Shown here in pieces: positions 1 to 10,901 of a stretch of 64,000 bases of DNA. The stretch covers positions 7,891,501-7,955,500 of the forward strand of contig JAFEKX020000001.1 of assembly GCA_016893485.2 (NCBI GenBank). The letters run 5' to 3'. A program made the position numbers and the translations under genes. The notes below the pieces were generated by a model. It made no database searches and was not told the origin of the DNA. It saw only the letters and a list, made by a program, of their open reading frames with translations. Every line of letters starts with the position of its first letter. The first letter of the stretch is position 1. This stretch comes from Streptomyces sp. P3. GTDB lineage: Bacteria; Actinomycetota; Actinomycetes; Streptomycetales; Streptomycetaceae.

Positions 1-157
1 CGACGACCTCGCGGCGGCGTGCGTACCGGGCTGACCTCCGGGCACCCTTCTGACCAGGGCGGCGAGCCCGCCCGAGACACGCCGCCTGTGCCACGCTGAA
101 GTGGGGACCGACCCGAAGCCCGACCCGAAACCCCGAGCTTGAGGAAGGAGCGAGGCC

Positions 158-463
158 ATGCCCGTCGCACCGCTGTCGCAGAAGGAGATCGAGGACCGTC
201 TCGGGGACCTCCCGGGCTGGTCCGTCGACACCGACCGCCTCACCCGCACCTACCGCCTCGCCTCGCACTTCGCCGCCACCGCGATGGTCGTTCACATCGC
301 CCAGGTCCAGGAGGAACTGGACCACCACTCCGACCTCACCCTCGGCTACCACACCGTCTCCCTGACCGTGAACACCCACAGCGTGGGCGGCGCGATCACC
401 GAGCTGGACTTCCAACTCGCCCGCAGAGTCGAGGACTTGGCTCCGGGACACGGCGCGAACTGA
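158..463 (+). CDS. 4a-hydroxytetrahydrobiopterin dehydratase (PCD/DCoH family)
   Basis: Seen: 101-residue intact frame with ATG behind a strong AGGAAGGAG Shine-Dalgarno. The PCD core is present: HIAQVQEELDHHSD (about residues 46-59) with the His-His pair that follows the first His, then GYHTVSLTVNTHSVGG (about 64-79) and a final acidic helix. Known: the family dehydrates 4a-hydroxytetrahydropterin after aromatic amino acid hydroxylation, using three histidines; length matches the usual 95-110 residues. It is cytosolic with no signal peptide. The methyltransferase gene follows 43 bp downstream on the same strand and may be co-transcribed. No aromatic hydroxylase lies in view, so the pathway partner is unknown. 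Confidence 0.9.
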   Translation: MPVAPLSQKEIEDRLGDLPGWSVDTDRLTRTYRLASHFAATAMVVHIAQVQEELDHHSDLTLGYHTVSLTVNTHSVGGAITELDFQLARRVEDLAPGHGAN

Positions 464-506
464 TCGGCGCGCTCGACCACGACAGTGAAGGGCAGGAAGG
501 AGAGGC

Positions 507-1255
507 GTGCTCGACTACGACAAGGAAGCCGACGCCTACGACGAGACCCGCGGCGGTGAGCCCCGAGCCGAGGCGGCCGCGGAAGCCGTACTCGGCCTGG
601 TCCCGCCGAACGCCCGACGCCTCTTGGACGTGGCCTGCGGCACCGGCATCGTCACCCGCCGCCTGGCCGCGGCCCGCCCGGGCCTACGGGTGACGGGGCT
701 CGACGCCGCCCCCGCCATGACCCGTACGGCGGCGGCACGATTACCCGGCGCGATCATCCTCGCGGACAGCCGCCAACTCCCTTTCCCTGACGGGGTGTTC
801 GACGCGGCGACGACCATATGGCTGCTGCACCTTGCGGAGGGTCCGGCGGACGTCAGGGCGATCATCGCGGAGTGCGCGCGGGTCCTCCGCCCCGGCGGCG
901 TGTACGTCACCACGGTCGACAAGGCCGCCGCCCACGACGTCGGCAGCGACATCGACGATCTCCTCGCACCCCGCCCCCGCCGCCCGGCCCAGGACCGCCC
1001 CGACCACGTCCGCACCTACGCCGCCGAGTACGGCCTCCACCTCGCCGGCACCGCCCGCTTCCGGGGCACGGCCAGGGCCGCAGCCCCCGCAGCACCGTCG
1101 CGGATCTACGCCGAGGCTGGTTCACGATGCTCCCGCCCGGCGAACCGCTCACCGAACGGTTCGCCGCCCGGCTGGAGTCGTTGCCGGACCAGGAACGGCC
1201 GCGCGCGGACCCGGAGTTCACGGTCCTGGCCTTCAGGAAGCAGGCGGCCGGGTGA
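507..1255 (+). CDS. class I SAM-dependent methyltransferase (one frameshift)
   Basis: Seen: GTG start 5 bases after AAGGAG; residues 1-75 carry the Methyltransf_11/25 fold with motif I LLDVACGTGIVTRR (about 37-50), then GLDAAPAM and the post-III strand RVLRPGGVYVTTVD (about 128-141). The frame runs out of register near 1085 and continues in the -1 frame with RSPRSTVADLRRGWFTMLPP and a natural end LAFRKQAAG. One missing C in ACGGCCAGGGC restores a 249-residue protein. Known: the fold transfers a methyl group from SAM to a small molecule. The substrate cannot be read from the sequence. It follows the pterin dehydratase closely. The shift is judged a sequence error. Confidence 0.8.
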
Positions 1256-1460
1256 AGTCCACCGTCCAGTTGTCACCCAGCTCGCCCCGTCGTCCACCGA
1301 GAGCGCCTGCTCCCACCGCGCGCCGCTCGCGGAGACCCCGACCACACGAACCGCACCCGCACGTCCTTGCCGTCGTGCGTGTCGTCGCCGTAGAACTCGC
1401 CCCGGTCGAGTGGTGTCGTAGAGGTGGAGGGCGCGCACCTCCGAGGCGCACGCCCCTCGC

Positions 1461-4141
1461 TCAGGCCACCGCGCAGCTCTGATCGCCCACCTTGAACGCA
1501 CCCGGTTTCGTGTTCACCCCCGTCCAACTCCCCGTGAACCCGAAGCCCACCGACGACCCCGCGGCCACCGTGCCGTTCCAGCTCGCGTTCTTCGCTGTGA
1601 CCGTCGTGCCCGCCTGGGTGTAGTTGGCGTTCCACAGTTGGCCGATCTGCTGACCGTTGGCGAAGGACCAGCCAAGTGACCAGCCGTTCCAGGGGTTGAG
1701 CCGGTGTTCGTGATCTGGACGTCCGCCTGGAAGCCGCCCGTCCACTGGTTCGTGATCCGGTACGTCACCGTGCAGGCGCCCGTGGGTGCCGGGGTGCCGC
1801 CGTCCCCGCCGCCCCCGGTGCCTTCGTCGCCGGCGTCTGAGGAGTCGCCGTAGATGACTCCGCGGCCGTTCGTCGAGATGTACACGCGACCGTAGATTCT
1901 CGGGTCCCCGGTGATGGCCGCGCCGGTCCAACCCCATTGGTGCGCGGGGTCGTTGACGCGGGTCCAGGACGCGCCCTTGTCGGTCGAGCGGAAGATGCCG
2001 CGGACGCCGCCGATCCTCGCGCTGGTGTAGAGCGTCTGGTACGAGGCGCCGGTCGCCGCCTTGCCGAAGCCGATGGTGTCGGCCTGGTCGACGTTCGTGA
2101 GCTTGGTGAAGGTGGCGCCGGAGTCCGTGGAGTGCCACAGCCCGTACGCGCCGTCACTCGCTCCGCCCGCGAGCCACACGTCGCCCTTCGTGCCGGGCAG
2201 CGCCTTGAAGCGCACGCTGTCACCGGCGGGCAGGCCCGCTGCCGTCGACGCGGTGAAGGTCGCCCCGCCGTCCGAACTGACGTAGAACTTCCCCGACGTG
2301 AAGCCGTAGAAGGTCTTCGCGTCGGCCCGGTCGGACTCGACGATCGCGCCCGCCGGGATTCCGCTCGACGCCGACCAGGACGAGCCGAAACCCGTCGTGT
2401 ACTGCACACCGGCGCCCGCCGGACTCCACACGAAACGGCTGCCGTCCGACGCCGCCGCCACGGTCCCGCCGCCGCTCACGCCCGAAGGGTCAGTGCCCGC
2501 GAACCAGTTGGCGCCGTTGTCCGTCGAGAACGCGATGTGCGCCCCGAGTCCGCATTACCCACCCGCACCACGGTGTTGGGGTTGGTCTCCGCGAAGTCGA
2601 GGCTCGTGGTCGTCGTGAAGGTCGGTGAAGTGAACATCATCGAGGGGACCTTGGTCGGATCCGTGTGCCGGAACCCGCCGATGTCGCCCAGGGCGCTGAG
2701 GAGTTGGGCCCCGCCGGACGGAGGAGCGGCGAGGTCGTTGACGGACGTCTCCTCCAGCCCCTGCACCATCGGCTTCACGGTGAACCGGCCACCGCTGTCC
2801 CAGTTCGTCAGGTTCTCCGTGCCGTAGAGCGTCGCTCCCGTCCCGTACATCATCCGGTTCGAGTCGAACGGGTCGATCTCCAGCGACTCCGTCATCCAGC
2901 CCAGTTTCGGGGCCTGTTCGGGCGGCGACGGGTTCGCGCCGAAGGTCAGCCAGGGCGAGGACGACACGTCCATGGTGTAGCGGTTCGCACGGGTGGGATA
3001 CGACGTGTAGTCCCAGGCCTTGGTCCAGGTGCCGCCGCTGTCCGTGGAACGGAAGATCTGCGTGTCCGGCCACCACGAGCTGGACGCCGTCGCCATCACC
3101 GTCCCGGGTGCTGCCGGTCGACGGTCAGCCCGCTGAAGCCGTAGGAGGTGTCGGCCTCCGCGACCGGGCTGATGTCCGTCCAGGTGCCGGTCGCGGTCGC
3201 GTACCGCCACACCTGCCCCTTGCCGCCGTCGTACGGCCCGCCCTTGTCGCTGTATGCGATGTACAGATAGCCGTTGACCGCATCCAGTACACCCTTGTGC
3301 GCCAGATACCCCGTCGGCTGCCCGGCCACCCGGCTCCAGGTCGCGCCCGCGTCCGTCGACCGGTACACGGCGTTGGCCTGGTCGGCGACCCCACGTAGAT
3401 CGTTCTGGTCGCGGTGCCGGCCGTACCGGTCGACTCGTCGAAGGTGACCCACACGACGCCCTGGTTGTCGTTGGCGTAGCCGCTCGTGTCGGTCGGATCC
3501 TGCACGTAGTCGCCGACGTCGGGGAAGTTCGTCACCTGCGACCAGGTCACCCCCGAATCGGTGGACCGCCACAACCCCTTCCCGCTCGGCGCCCCCAGAT
3601 ACAGCACGCTGTCCTTGTGGGGATCGACGGCCAGCCGCTCACCCATACCGCGCCCGGGCATGTTCCCGCCGAGCTTGAACGGCAGGTCCGTCTTCTGCCA
3701 ACTCCCGCCCCGGTCAGCCGACCTGAGCACGGCCCCGTTCGTCGGATCCCAACTGTTCGTGTACGTCCCGACGGCCGCGTACACCTTGTCCGGAGCGACC
3801 GGGTCCGACGCCAGACTCACCACCCCGGTGTGCCCCCACTCGTCCCACCCGACCGAGTCCAGCAACGGTGTCCACGTCTTCGTCGACTCCTGCCAGCGGT
3901 AGGCACCGCCGATGTCGGTACGGGCGTAGGCGAGGTTCTTCTCCTTCCGGTTGAACACGATGCCGGGCACGAACCCACCACCGTCGATCCGGGCGTTGTG
4001 CCATGTGTACGTGTCGGCCGCGACGGTCGCCTTCGGCGCGCTCGCGCTCGGGTTCGCGTTCACGGCAAGGGCGGACGGACCACCCACCAACAGCCCGGCG
4101 GCCAGGGCGAGTACGGCCGTGAGAATTCGAGTTCTTCGCAC
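1461..4141 (-). CDS. secreted GH74 xyloglucanase with C-terminal CBM2 (four frameshifts)
   Basis: Seen: signal peptide RILTAVLALAAGLLVGGPSA, then a long seven-bladed propeller series with BNR-like repeats (WRSTDSGVTWSQ, YRSTDAGATWSR, FRSTDSGGTWTK, FRSTDKGASWTR). YARTDIGGAYRW near residue 75 and GDIGGFRHTD near residue 530 hold the two catalytic Asp of GH74. A Gly-rich linker leads to CBM2 (about 795-893) with aromatic face residues NQWTGGF, NPWNGWSLGW and a closing Cys. Frame steps lie near 3395, 3108, 2540 and 1700; adding one base at each makes the length divisible by three. Known: GH74 cleaves the beta-1,4-glucan backbone of xyloglucan outside the cell. GTG 4141 is preferred over GTG 4156 because AGAGGA precedes it. 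It lies downstream of GH48 on the same strand. Confidence 0.88.
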
Positions 4142-4304
4142 GGGAGGTCCTCTCACGAAGAGGGGTTCACAACACGAGCGCCGGGCGACCCCCAGTGCGG
4201 GTGGGGGCCGCCCGGCCGGTAGGTCTCGTCGTCAGGTGACGAGACCACGCACGCGGAACTTCGGGCACTCTCCGAGAAAGGGCACTGTCCAACGCCTCTG
4301 TCTT

Positions 4305-4341
4305 TTAGGGGCGCGGGGAACTGCGCGACCAGCCACAACGG
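4305..4341 (+). repeat. dispersed 37-bp intergenic repeat, copy 1
   Basis: Seen: the element begins TTAGGGGCGCGGGGAACTGC and ends CCAGCCACAACGG. A second copy with two substitutions is at 29170-29206 in the same orientation. It sits between the GH48 stop and the GH74 start, outside any gene. The two copies flank nothing in common, so this is a short dispersed intergenic element and not part of a gene. Function unknown. Confidence 0.75.
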
Positions 4342-4386
4342 ACCCGCAGTCAAAGAACGACCCAACCCGCGGAGCACCCGGCGGGG

Positions 4387-7305
4387 CTATTCGAGAAGCT
4401 CCGCATACGACCCCATGGCCAAGGCGACATCCGCCTGAGCCCAGAACCGGTGATACGTGAAGACCGGCGCGGCCCCACCCGCCAGATAGCTCTGGATCTT
4501 CGACCACGCCGGATCGTTCTTGTAGAAGGACCGCAACGAGGCAAACGTGGAAGCGGAGTTGACCGCATCCCCGTTCGGCATCGTCCCGCTGAACCCACTC
4601 GGCACGTACACACTGTCGTCGAACCGGTTGTAGTCCGCCCGAGTCTCCGGAACGGCGACACCCAGGCTGTCCTGGTAGTTGCCCCACATCCCGTCGAGCA
4701 GCGCCTTCGCGGTCGTCTTCGCGGCCGCGTTGCCGGACTTCGCGCCGTAGTACGTCAGCGTCTTGGCGTATGCGGCGGCCACACCCACGTCATTGGTGTA
4801 GTCGGCCACGGTGACATGAAGTCCCGTATTGGCGCCGGGACTTGACGCGTTCCACGTGTCCGGCTGCCCCGACCACTGCAACGTCGAGGGAATCAGATAC
4901 GTCCCGTCCGGATTGACCGTGGTCTTGGACAGCGCCCACGCCACCCACTTGTCGAGGACCGCCTTCGCGCTCGCGTTCCCCGTCTGCTGGTAGTACTCGG
5001 CGACCCGCTCCATGGACCACGCCTGGAACCCGAACCACTGGTTGGACGGCGGGTCGTGGTAGACGGGCTGCGGGTCGTAGTACATGCCGTAGAACGTCGA
5101 CGTCCCGGCCGGCGGAGTCGCGTACCGACCCTGCCAACTGTTCGTCGCCCCACCGGCGATGGCGCCCTCGCTCGACTGCAGCCAGCGGTAGAACTCCAGC
5201 TGCCGCGACAGCGAGGTGCTCCAATCCGCCGCGCCGGTCGCGGACTTGGGCTTCAGGTCCGCGTACGAGCTCAACGCGTAGGCCGCCAGCGGGTTTTGGT
5301 AACCCCGTGCACATGGCTGGACCCGATGCGCCAGGCCCAACCCGCGCTGGTGTCATTGGCGCCGCCCCACGCGTAGTACCAGGACAGCAGATAGTCCGAG
5401 GCGTCCTTGCCGGTCCCGGCCGGGCAGGTCGAGGGTCCGACGCAGTTGCCGATTTTCTTGAAGTACTTGTCGTACATGGCGTACCGGAGATAGTCGCCCA
5501 TCTTCGCCGCCTTGCCGACGGTCGCGGAGACGTCGGAGCCCTTGCCCTGCTCCTTGGCCCACACGTCGGCCCAGTACGCGGCCTGCACAGCCCGCGCGTC
5601 GGCGTCCGGCGCGTCGGTGTACTTCCACTGCCTGGCGTACGAGGAATCACCCGTGAAGAGGTCCAAGTACCCGTTCTTTCCGCCGTACTTGAAGGCATCG
5701 CAGGTCGGCTGCGGCACCGTCTCCCACACCGACTCCTGCGCTCCGCGCTGGAAGGTGTTGATGTACGACGGCCCGCTCGCCGTCGGCCCGCCTCGCACCC
5801 GCCGCCCGGCGTGTCACCGTAGCCGTAGGTGTTGTCGACATCCTCCAGCCAGTGCATACCGTAGACGTCGTCCGTACCGTATGCGGTCTTCAGTTCACCG
5901 GCGATCGGATCCGATCCCACCGGCACCGAGGGGTCGAGCTTCGCCGGATACTCGTTCGGGGTGTCCAGTTCGGGCGCGTACGTCGCCGGCTTCGACGCGT
6001 TGTAGAACGAGTTGGTCGGCTGGTCGGCGTGGGTCGGGATCATGTACTTCTCCATGAGAGCCCAGGCACCGTTGAACTTCGACCAGTCGCCCGTCACCTT
6101 GCCGTACATCGCCTGCAGCCACAGCAGATAGCTGTACGCCTCCGACGTGGTCTCGTGCCCCTGGTCCGGTGCCTCGACGATCAGGGTCTCCACCGAGTGG
6201 TAGGGGATGCCCTGCGGCGAGAAGTAGCCGTTCGCGGGGTTGGTGATCCTGCCGTACAGGTCCAGGAAGCGGGCGTCGTACGCGTTCGCCGCCGCCAGCT
6301 CCGTCACCGTGACCGTCGCTTTGGTGAACCCCGTCGCCGTCGACTCGAAGGACGCCGACCCGGTGCCCGACGCGTCGGCCGTGAGGGTCACCGGCTGCGC
6401 GGTGTTCCAGTTCGACGGCGTGAAGGTGAGCGACGCGCCGCCGGTGACCGACAGCCCCGTGGTGCCGCTCTCGCGCGAGCCGTCGTCACCGTCACGTTCG
6501 ACGCCGGCTGCGAGGACAGCGACACCGCGAAGGTGCCCGTCTTGCCCTGCTGGACGCCGAGTTGGGCCGGTGAGGCAACCACCGCGGGCCCCGACGTCAC
6601 CGTGATGCCGACCGGGGTCGACTCCCCGGACGCGCCGAGGCTGTCGTAGGCCTTCGCCACCAGCGAATGACTGCCCACGGTCAAACCGGAGGCCGAAAAG
6701 GAGTACGGCGAGGTCGTGTCCGTGCCGAGCAGCGTGGTGTCGTCGTAGAACTCCACCTTGCTGATCGTCGCGCTGTCGGCCGCCGCCGCGGTCGCCGCGA
6801 GCGGGACCGCGGCTCCCTGCGTGTAGATCGCGCCCGCGTTCGGGCTGGTCAGCACCGTGATCGGCGGTTGGTGCGCGCCGGCGCAGGTGGTGCCGTTGAC
6901 CGCGAACGAGGTGGGCGCGGTGTTGGTGCCGCTGTAGCTGAACTGCGCGCCGGTCGAGACGGCGGCGCCGGCGGCGATCGTCCCGTTGTACGACGCGTTC
7001 GTCACCGAGACCGTGGAACCGGACTGGGACCAGGTGCCGTTCCAGCCGTTGCTGAGCTTCTGGTTGCCGGTGTAGCCGTACGTCAGGGTCCAGCCGTTGA
7101 TCGCGTCCGTACCCCGGTTGGTGAGGGTCAGATCCGCGGTGAAGCCGGAGCCCCAGTCATTGGTCCTGTAGTCCACGCTGCACTGAACCGTCGCCGCCTG
7201 AGCGGGAGTTGTACCCGTCGCGAGCAGCGACAACGGAAGGGCGAGGGCCGCCACGACGGCGGTCCAGAGTCTCCGCGTGACGCGGCGTCTCCTTCTGGGG
7301 TGCAT
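4387..7305 (-). CDS. secreted GH48 processive cellulase with N-terminal CBM2 and Ig-like modules (three frameshifts)
   Basis: Seen: ATG after AGGAGG; Arg-rich signal peptide ending TPAQA; CBM2 (about residues 38-135) beginning CSVDYRTNDWGSGF; an Ig-like domain (about 140-230) with SKVEFYDDTTLLGTD; a second beta-sandwich (about 232-330); then GH48 (about 335-973). GHETTSEAYSYLLWLQAMYG holds the Glu assigned as general acid in GH48, followed by DVDNTYGYGD, NTFQRGAQESVWETVPQP and YHRFWAQADVALAMG at the end. Frame steps lie near 6475, 5795 and 5312. Known: GH48 attacks cellulose from the reducing end, releasing cellobiose, and is usually single copy in cellulolytic actinobacteria. A CebR-type box lies 63 bp upstream. 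GH74 follows in the same direction after 245 bp. Confidence 0.92.
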
Positions 7306-7367
7306 GTGCTGGTTCCTCCTTGCGGCTCGGAGAAGTGGGGGCGGAGCAGCAACAAGCCTTGAACCAG

Positions 7368-7381
7368 TGGGAGCGCTCCCA
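7368..7381. promoter_or_regulatory. CebR-type operator (perfect)
   Basis: Seen: TGGGAGCGCTCCCA, a perfect 14-bp palindrome, 63 bp upstream of the GH48 ATG in the divergent GH48/GH5 spacer. Known: this is the consensus bound by CebR, the LacI-family repressor released by cellobiose/cellotriose in Streptomyces. Inference: it represses GH48. Confidence 0.88.
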
Positions 7382-7520
7382 TCGTGGGGACGAGGGTGTG
7401 AGCCGTCAAGGTGCTTACGGAGTCGAAAAGATTCGACGAGCGCGGATTGGGGAAAGTCAGCGAAAGTCTGTGACTCCCCTGTCCTTTACCGTCACTTGGC
7501 GCTACCTTCCTGGACACCAG

Positions 7521-7534
7521 TGGGAGCGATTCCG
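7521..7534. promoter_or_regulatory. degenerate CebR-like box
   Basis: Seen: TGGGAGCGATTCCG, 11 of 14 positions matching the CebR consensus with an intact left half, 47 bp upstream of the GH5 ATG. Inference: a weaker second operator serving GH5. It could also be a chance partial match. Confidence 0.5.
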
Positions 7535-7581
7535 TCAGTCGACGCGTCCTTGCGACGCGCCCGAGCTGCAAGGAGTCGCTC

Positions 7582-9062
7582 ATGCGACACCCCCGCGTTC
7601 AGTACTTTTAGCCGTGGCCGGCGCGACCGCCCTTGTCGGGGCATTGGTCGTTCCGGTGGTCACGGCGTCCGGCGCCACTCCCGCGTGCACGGTGGAGTAC
7701 TCCGTCACCGGCCAGTGGGACACCGGCTTCCAAGGTGCAGTGCGGATCACCAACAACAGGGCACCGGTGAGTAGTTGGAGCCTGAGCTTCGACTTCGCCG
7801 GCGGCCAGAAGGTCACCCAGGGCTGGAACGCCAAGTGGTCCCAGTCCGGCACGACGGTCACCGCGACCAACGAGAGCTGGAACGGCACCCTCGGCACCGG
7901 CGCGAGCGTCAGCGCCGGGTTCCTCGCCAACTGGGCGGGGAGCAACGCCGTACCGTCGGCGTTCAAGCTCAACGGCACGACCTGCAACGTCGACGCGGAG
8001 CCGACGCCACCCACGTCACCGCCTCCGACCTCACCGCCGACCGACGGCACCGCACCCGCGCTGCACGTCTCCGGGAACAGGCTCGTGGACGCCGACGGCA
8101 CCAACCGGCGTCTGCTCGGGGTCAATCGCTCCGGCGGCGAGTTCATGTGCGTGCAGGGGTACGGCATTTGGGACGGCCCGGTGGACGACGCGGCCGTCGC
8201 GGCGATCGCCGACTGGAAGGCGAACACGGTCCGCATTCCGCTCAACGAGGAGTGCTGGCTGGGGCTTTCGAACATCAAGCCCGAGTACGGGGGCGCCAAC
8301 TACATCGCCGCCGTCAAGGACCTGGTGGCGAAGGTCGAGGCGCACGGCATGACCCCGATCGTCGAACTGCACTGGACCTACGGCCAGTACACCGGCAACT
8401 CGGCGGGCTGCTCCGACGTGCACGCCACCTGCCAGAAGCCGATGCCGGACGCGCAGTACACGCCGTCGTTCTGGTCCTCGGTCGCCAGCACCTTCAAGGG
8501 CGACAAGGCCGTCGCGTTCGACCTGTTCAACGAGCCCTACCCGGACCGCGCGACCTCCACGACCACCCAGGCGTGGCAGTGCTGGCGCGACGGCGGCACC
8601 TGCCCCGGCATCGGGTACGAGGTCGCCGGGATGCAGGATCTCGTCGACGCCGTACGGTCCACCGGCGCCACCAACGTGATCATGGCCGGCGGGCTCGCGT
8701 ACTCGAACGACCTGAGCCAGTGGCTGGCCTACAGACCCACTGACCCGACCGGCAATCTCGTCGCCGCGTACCACGTGTACAACTTCAACACCTGCGCGAC
8801 CGAGAGCTGCTGGAACACCACACTCGCCCCCGTCGCGGCCCAAGTGCCGCTGGTGGCAGGGGAGATCGGCGAGAACACCTGCTCGCACGCCTTCGTCGAC
8901 CAGGTCATGAAGTGGTTCGACGACCGCGGGCTCTCGTATCTCGGCTGGACCTGGAACACCTGGGACTGTTCCACGGGTCCGTCACTGATCTCCGACTACG
9001 ACGGTACGCCGACGGCGTACGGCATCGGGCTGCGCGACCACCTGCGCGCCCTCAACGGATAG
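7582..9062 (+). CDS. secreted GH5 endoglucanase with N-terminal CBM2 (start-proximal frameshift)
   Basis: Seen: CAAGGAG sits seven bases before ATG 7582, but that frame stops after nine codons; one extra C in the CCCCC run at 7590-7594 joins it to the long frame as MRHPPRSVLLAVAGATALVG, a good signal peptide. CBM2 follows (about residues 35-130, CTVEYSVTGQWDTGF), then a Pro/Thr/Ser linker and a GH5 barrel (about 155-493). FDLFNEPY carries the acid/base Glu and VAGEIGEN the nucleophile Glu; VELHW carries the family His. Known: GH5 of this type are retaining endo-beta-1,4-glucanases. It is divergent from GH48 and followed by GH6, completing an endo plus two exo cellulase set. Length about 493 residues. 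Confidence 0.9.
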
Positions 9063-9122
9063 GCGCCCCCGCACACCGAACAGCGCACTCCGCACAGCGC
9101 ACACCGCAGCACCGCACTCAAC

Positions 9123-9141
9123 TTCCTTCACAGACAAGGAA
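9123..9141 (+). promoter_or_regulatory. hairpin covering the GH6 ribosome-binding site
   Basis: Seen: TTCCTT (9123-9128) and AAGGAA (9136-9141) form a six-base stem with a seven-base loop; the right arm is the only Shine-Dalgarno-like sequence before ATG 9152. Inference: it may mask the binding site or serve as an mRNA element in the GH5-GH6 spacer. Short and unproven. Confidence 0.3.
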
Positions 9142-9151
9142 ACCCGCACTC

Positions 9152-10864
9152 ATGAGCCGTACCAGAACAGCGTTGCTCGCTGCCTTGGTGCTCGTCGCCG
9201 GGGCCTCGGGGACGGCGGTCGCCGCCGCTCCCTCGGCGGACACCGGCATCGCCGCGATCCCCTGCAGCGTCGACTACAAGGTGCAGAACCAGTGGGACAC
9301 CGGCTTCACCGCCGCCGTCACGATCACCAACAACGGGGCCGCCAAGTCCAGTTGGGCCGCGAAGTGGTCGTACGCCGGCAACCAGAAGGTGACCAGCGGC
9401 TGGAACGCGAAGATCAGCCAGAGCGGGACCGCCGTCACGGCGGCCAACGAGACCTACAACGGAAGCCTGGCGACCGGGAGTTCGGTCAGCTTCGGCTTCA
9501 ACGCCTCCTACAGCGGCACCAACGCGCTGCCGACCACCTTCACCCTCGACGGGGTGACCTGCAACGTCGACGACGGCAGCGGCGGGGAGGGGCGGTGGCA
9601 CCACCGATCCCAGCGGGCGGGTCGACAACCCGTACGCGGGCGCCAAGGTGTACGTGAACCCGGAGTGGTCCGCGAAGGCCGCCGCCGAGACCGGTGGCAG
9701 CCGGGTCTCCAACCAGCCCACCGGCGTCTGGCTCGACCGCATCGCCGCGATCAACGGCGTCAACGGCGGGATGGGCCTGCGCGCCCACCTCGACGCGGCG
9801 CTCGCCCAGAAGGGCACCGGCGAAGAGGTCGTCCAGCTCGTCGTCTACGACCTCCCCGGGCGCGACTGCGCGGCCCTCGCCTCCAACGGTGAACTCGGCC
9901 CGACCGAGATCGGCCGCTACGAGAGCGAGTTCATCGACCCGATCGCCTCGATCCTCGCCGACAGCAAGTACGCCTCGCTGCGGATCGTCACCACGATCGA
10001 GATCGACTCGCTGCCCAACCTCGTGACCAACACCGGCAGCAAGGCCACCGCCACCCCGCAGTGCGACACGATGCTCGCCAACGGCAACTACGTGAAGGGC
10101 GTGGGCTACGCGCTGAAGAAGCTCGGCGCGATCCCCAACGTCTACAACTACATCGACGCCGGACACCACGGCTGGCTCGGCTGGGACGACAACTTCGTCC
10201 CCTCCGCGAACCTCTTCTACCAGGCCGCGAACGCCGAGGGCGCGACCGTCGACGACGTGGCCGGGTTCATCACCAACACGGCCAACTACAGCGCCCTGAA
10301 GGAGAACAACTTCACCATCAACGACAGCGTCAACGGTGTCTCCGTGCGCCAGTCCAAGTGGGTCGACTGGAACCGCTACGTGGACGAGCAGTCGTACGCC
10401 CAGGCATTCCGCAACGAGTTGGTGTCCGTGGGCTTCAACTCCGGTATCGGCATGCTGATCGACACGTCGCGCAACGGGTGGGGTGGGTCCGCCCGTCCTG
10501 CCGGGCCGGGCGCAACCACCAGCGTGGACACGTACGTTGACGGTGGGCGGTACGACCGGCGGATCCACATCGGGAACTGGTGCAACCAGGCCGGCGCGGG
10601 ACTGGGTGAGCGGCCGCAGGCTGCTCCTGCCGCCGGGATCGACGCGTATGTGTGGATGAAGCCGCCGGGGAGTCGGACGGGTCCAGTACTGCCATCGCCA
10701 ACGACGAGGGCAAGGGGTTTGACCGGATGTGCGATCCGACGTATACGGGAAATGCGCGCAATGGGAACAATCTGTCTGGGGCGTTGCCGAACGCGCCGTT
10801 GTCCGGGCACTGGTTCTCGGCTCAGTTTCAGCAGCTGATGGCGAATGCGTATCCGCCGCTGTAG
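9152..10864 (+). CDS. secreted GH6 exocellulase with N-terminal CBM2 (frameshifts)
   Basis: Seen: signal peptide TALLAALVLVAGASGTAVAA; CBM2 (about residues 35-135, CSVDYKVQNQWDTGF); Gly/Ser linker where register is lost near 9590; GH6 domain (about 150-570). VVYDLPGRDC holds a family catalytic Asp, YIDAGHHGWLGW the sugar-binding Trp segment, and IDTSRNGWGG the late conserved loop. A second step near 10670 restores the end CDPTYTGNARNGNN to ANAYPPL. Known: GH6 are inverting cellulases; the large loops before FVPSANLFYQ and around SKWVDWNRYVDEQ fit the tunnel type that acts from the non-reducing end, as in actinobacterial Cel6B. It pairs functionally with reducing-end GH48. The GH5 gene ends 89 bp upstream. 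Confidence 0.9.
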
Positions 10865-10901
10865 GACAAGGGGCGTGGGGTCAGGCCTTGTTCGACAGGC
10901 C

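Noticed and set aside
2..34. Possible 3' end of a rightward gene (DDLAAACVPG then stop)
   Set aside because: Ten codons only, no domain; cannot be told from chance.
1461..7305. Decaying cellulase pseudogenes
   Set aside because: All catalytic residues are kept and each stop is removed by single-base changes; errors in the sequence explain them better.
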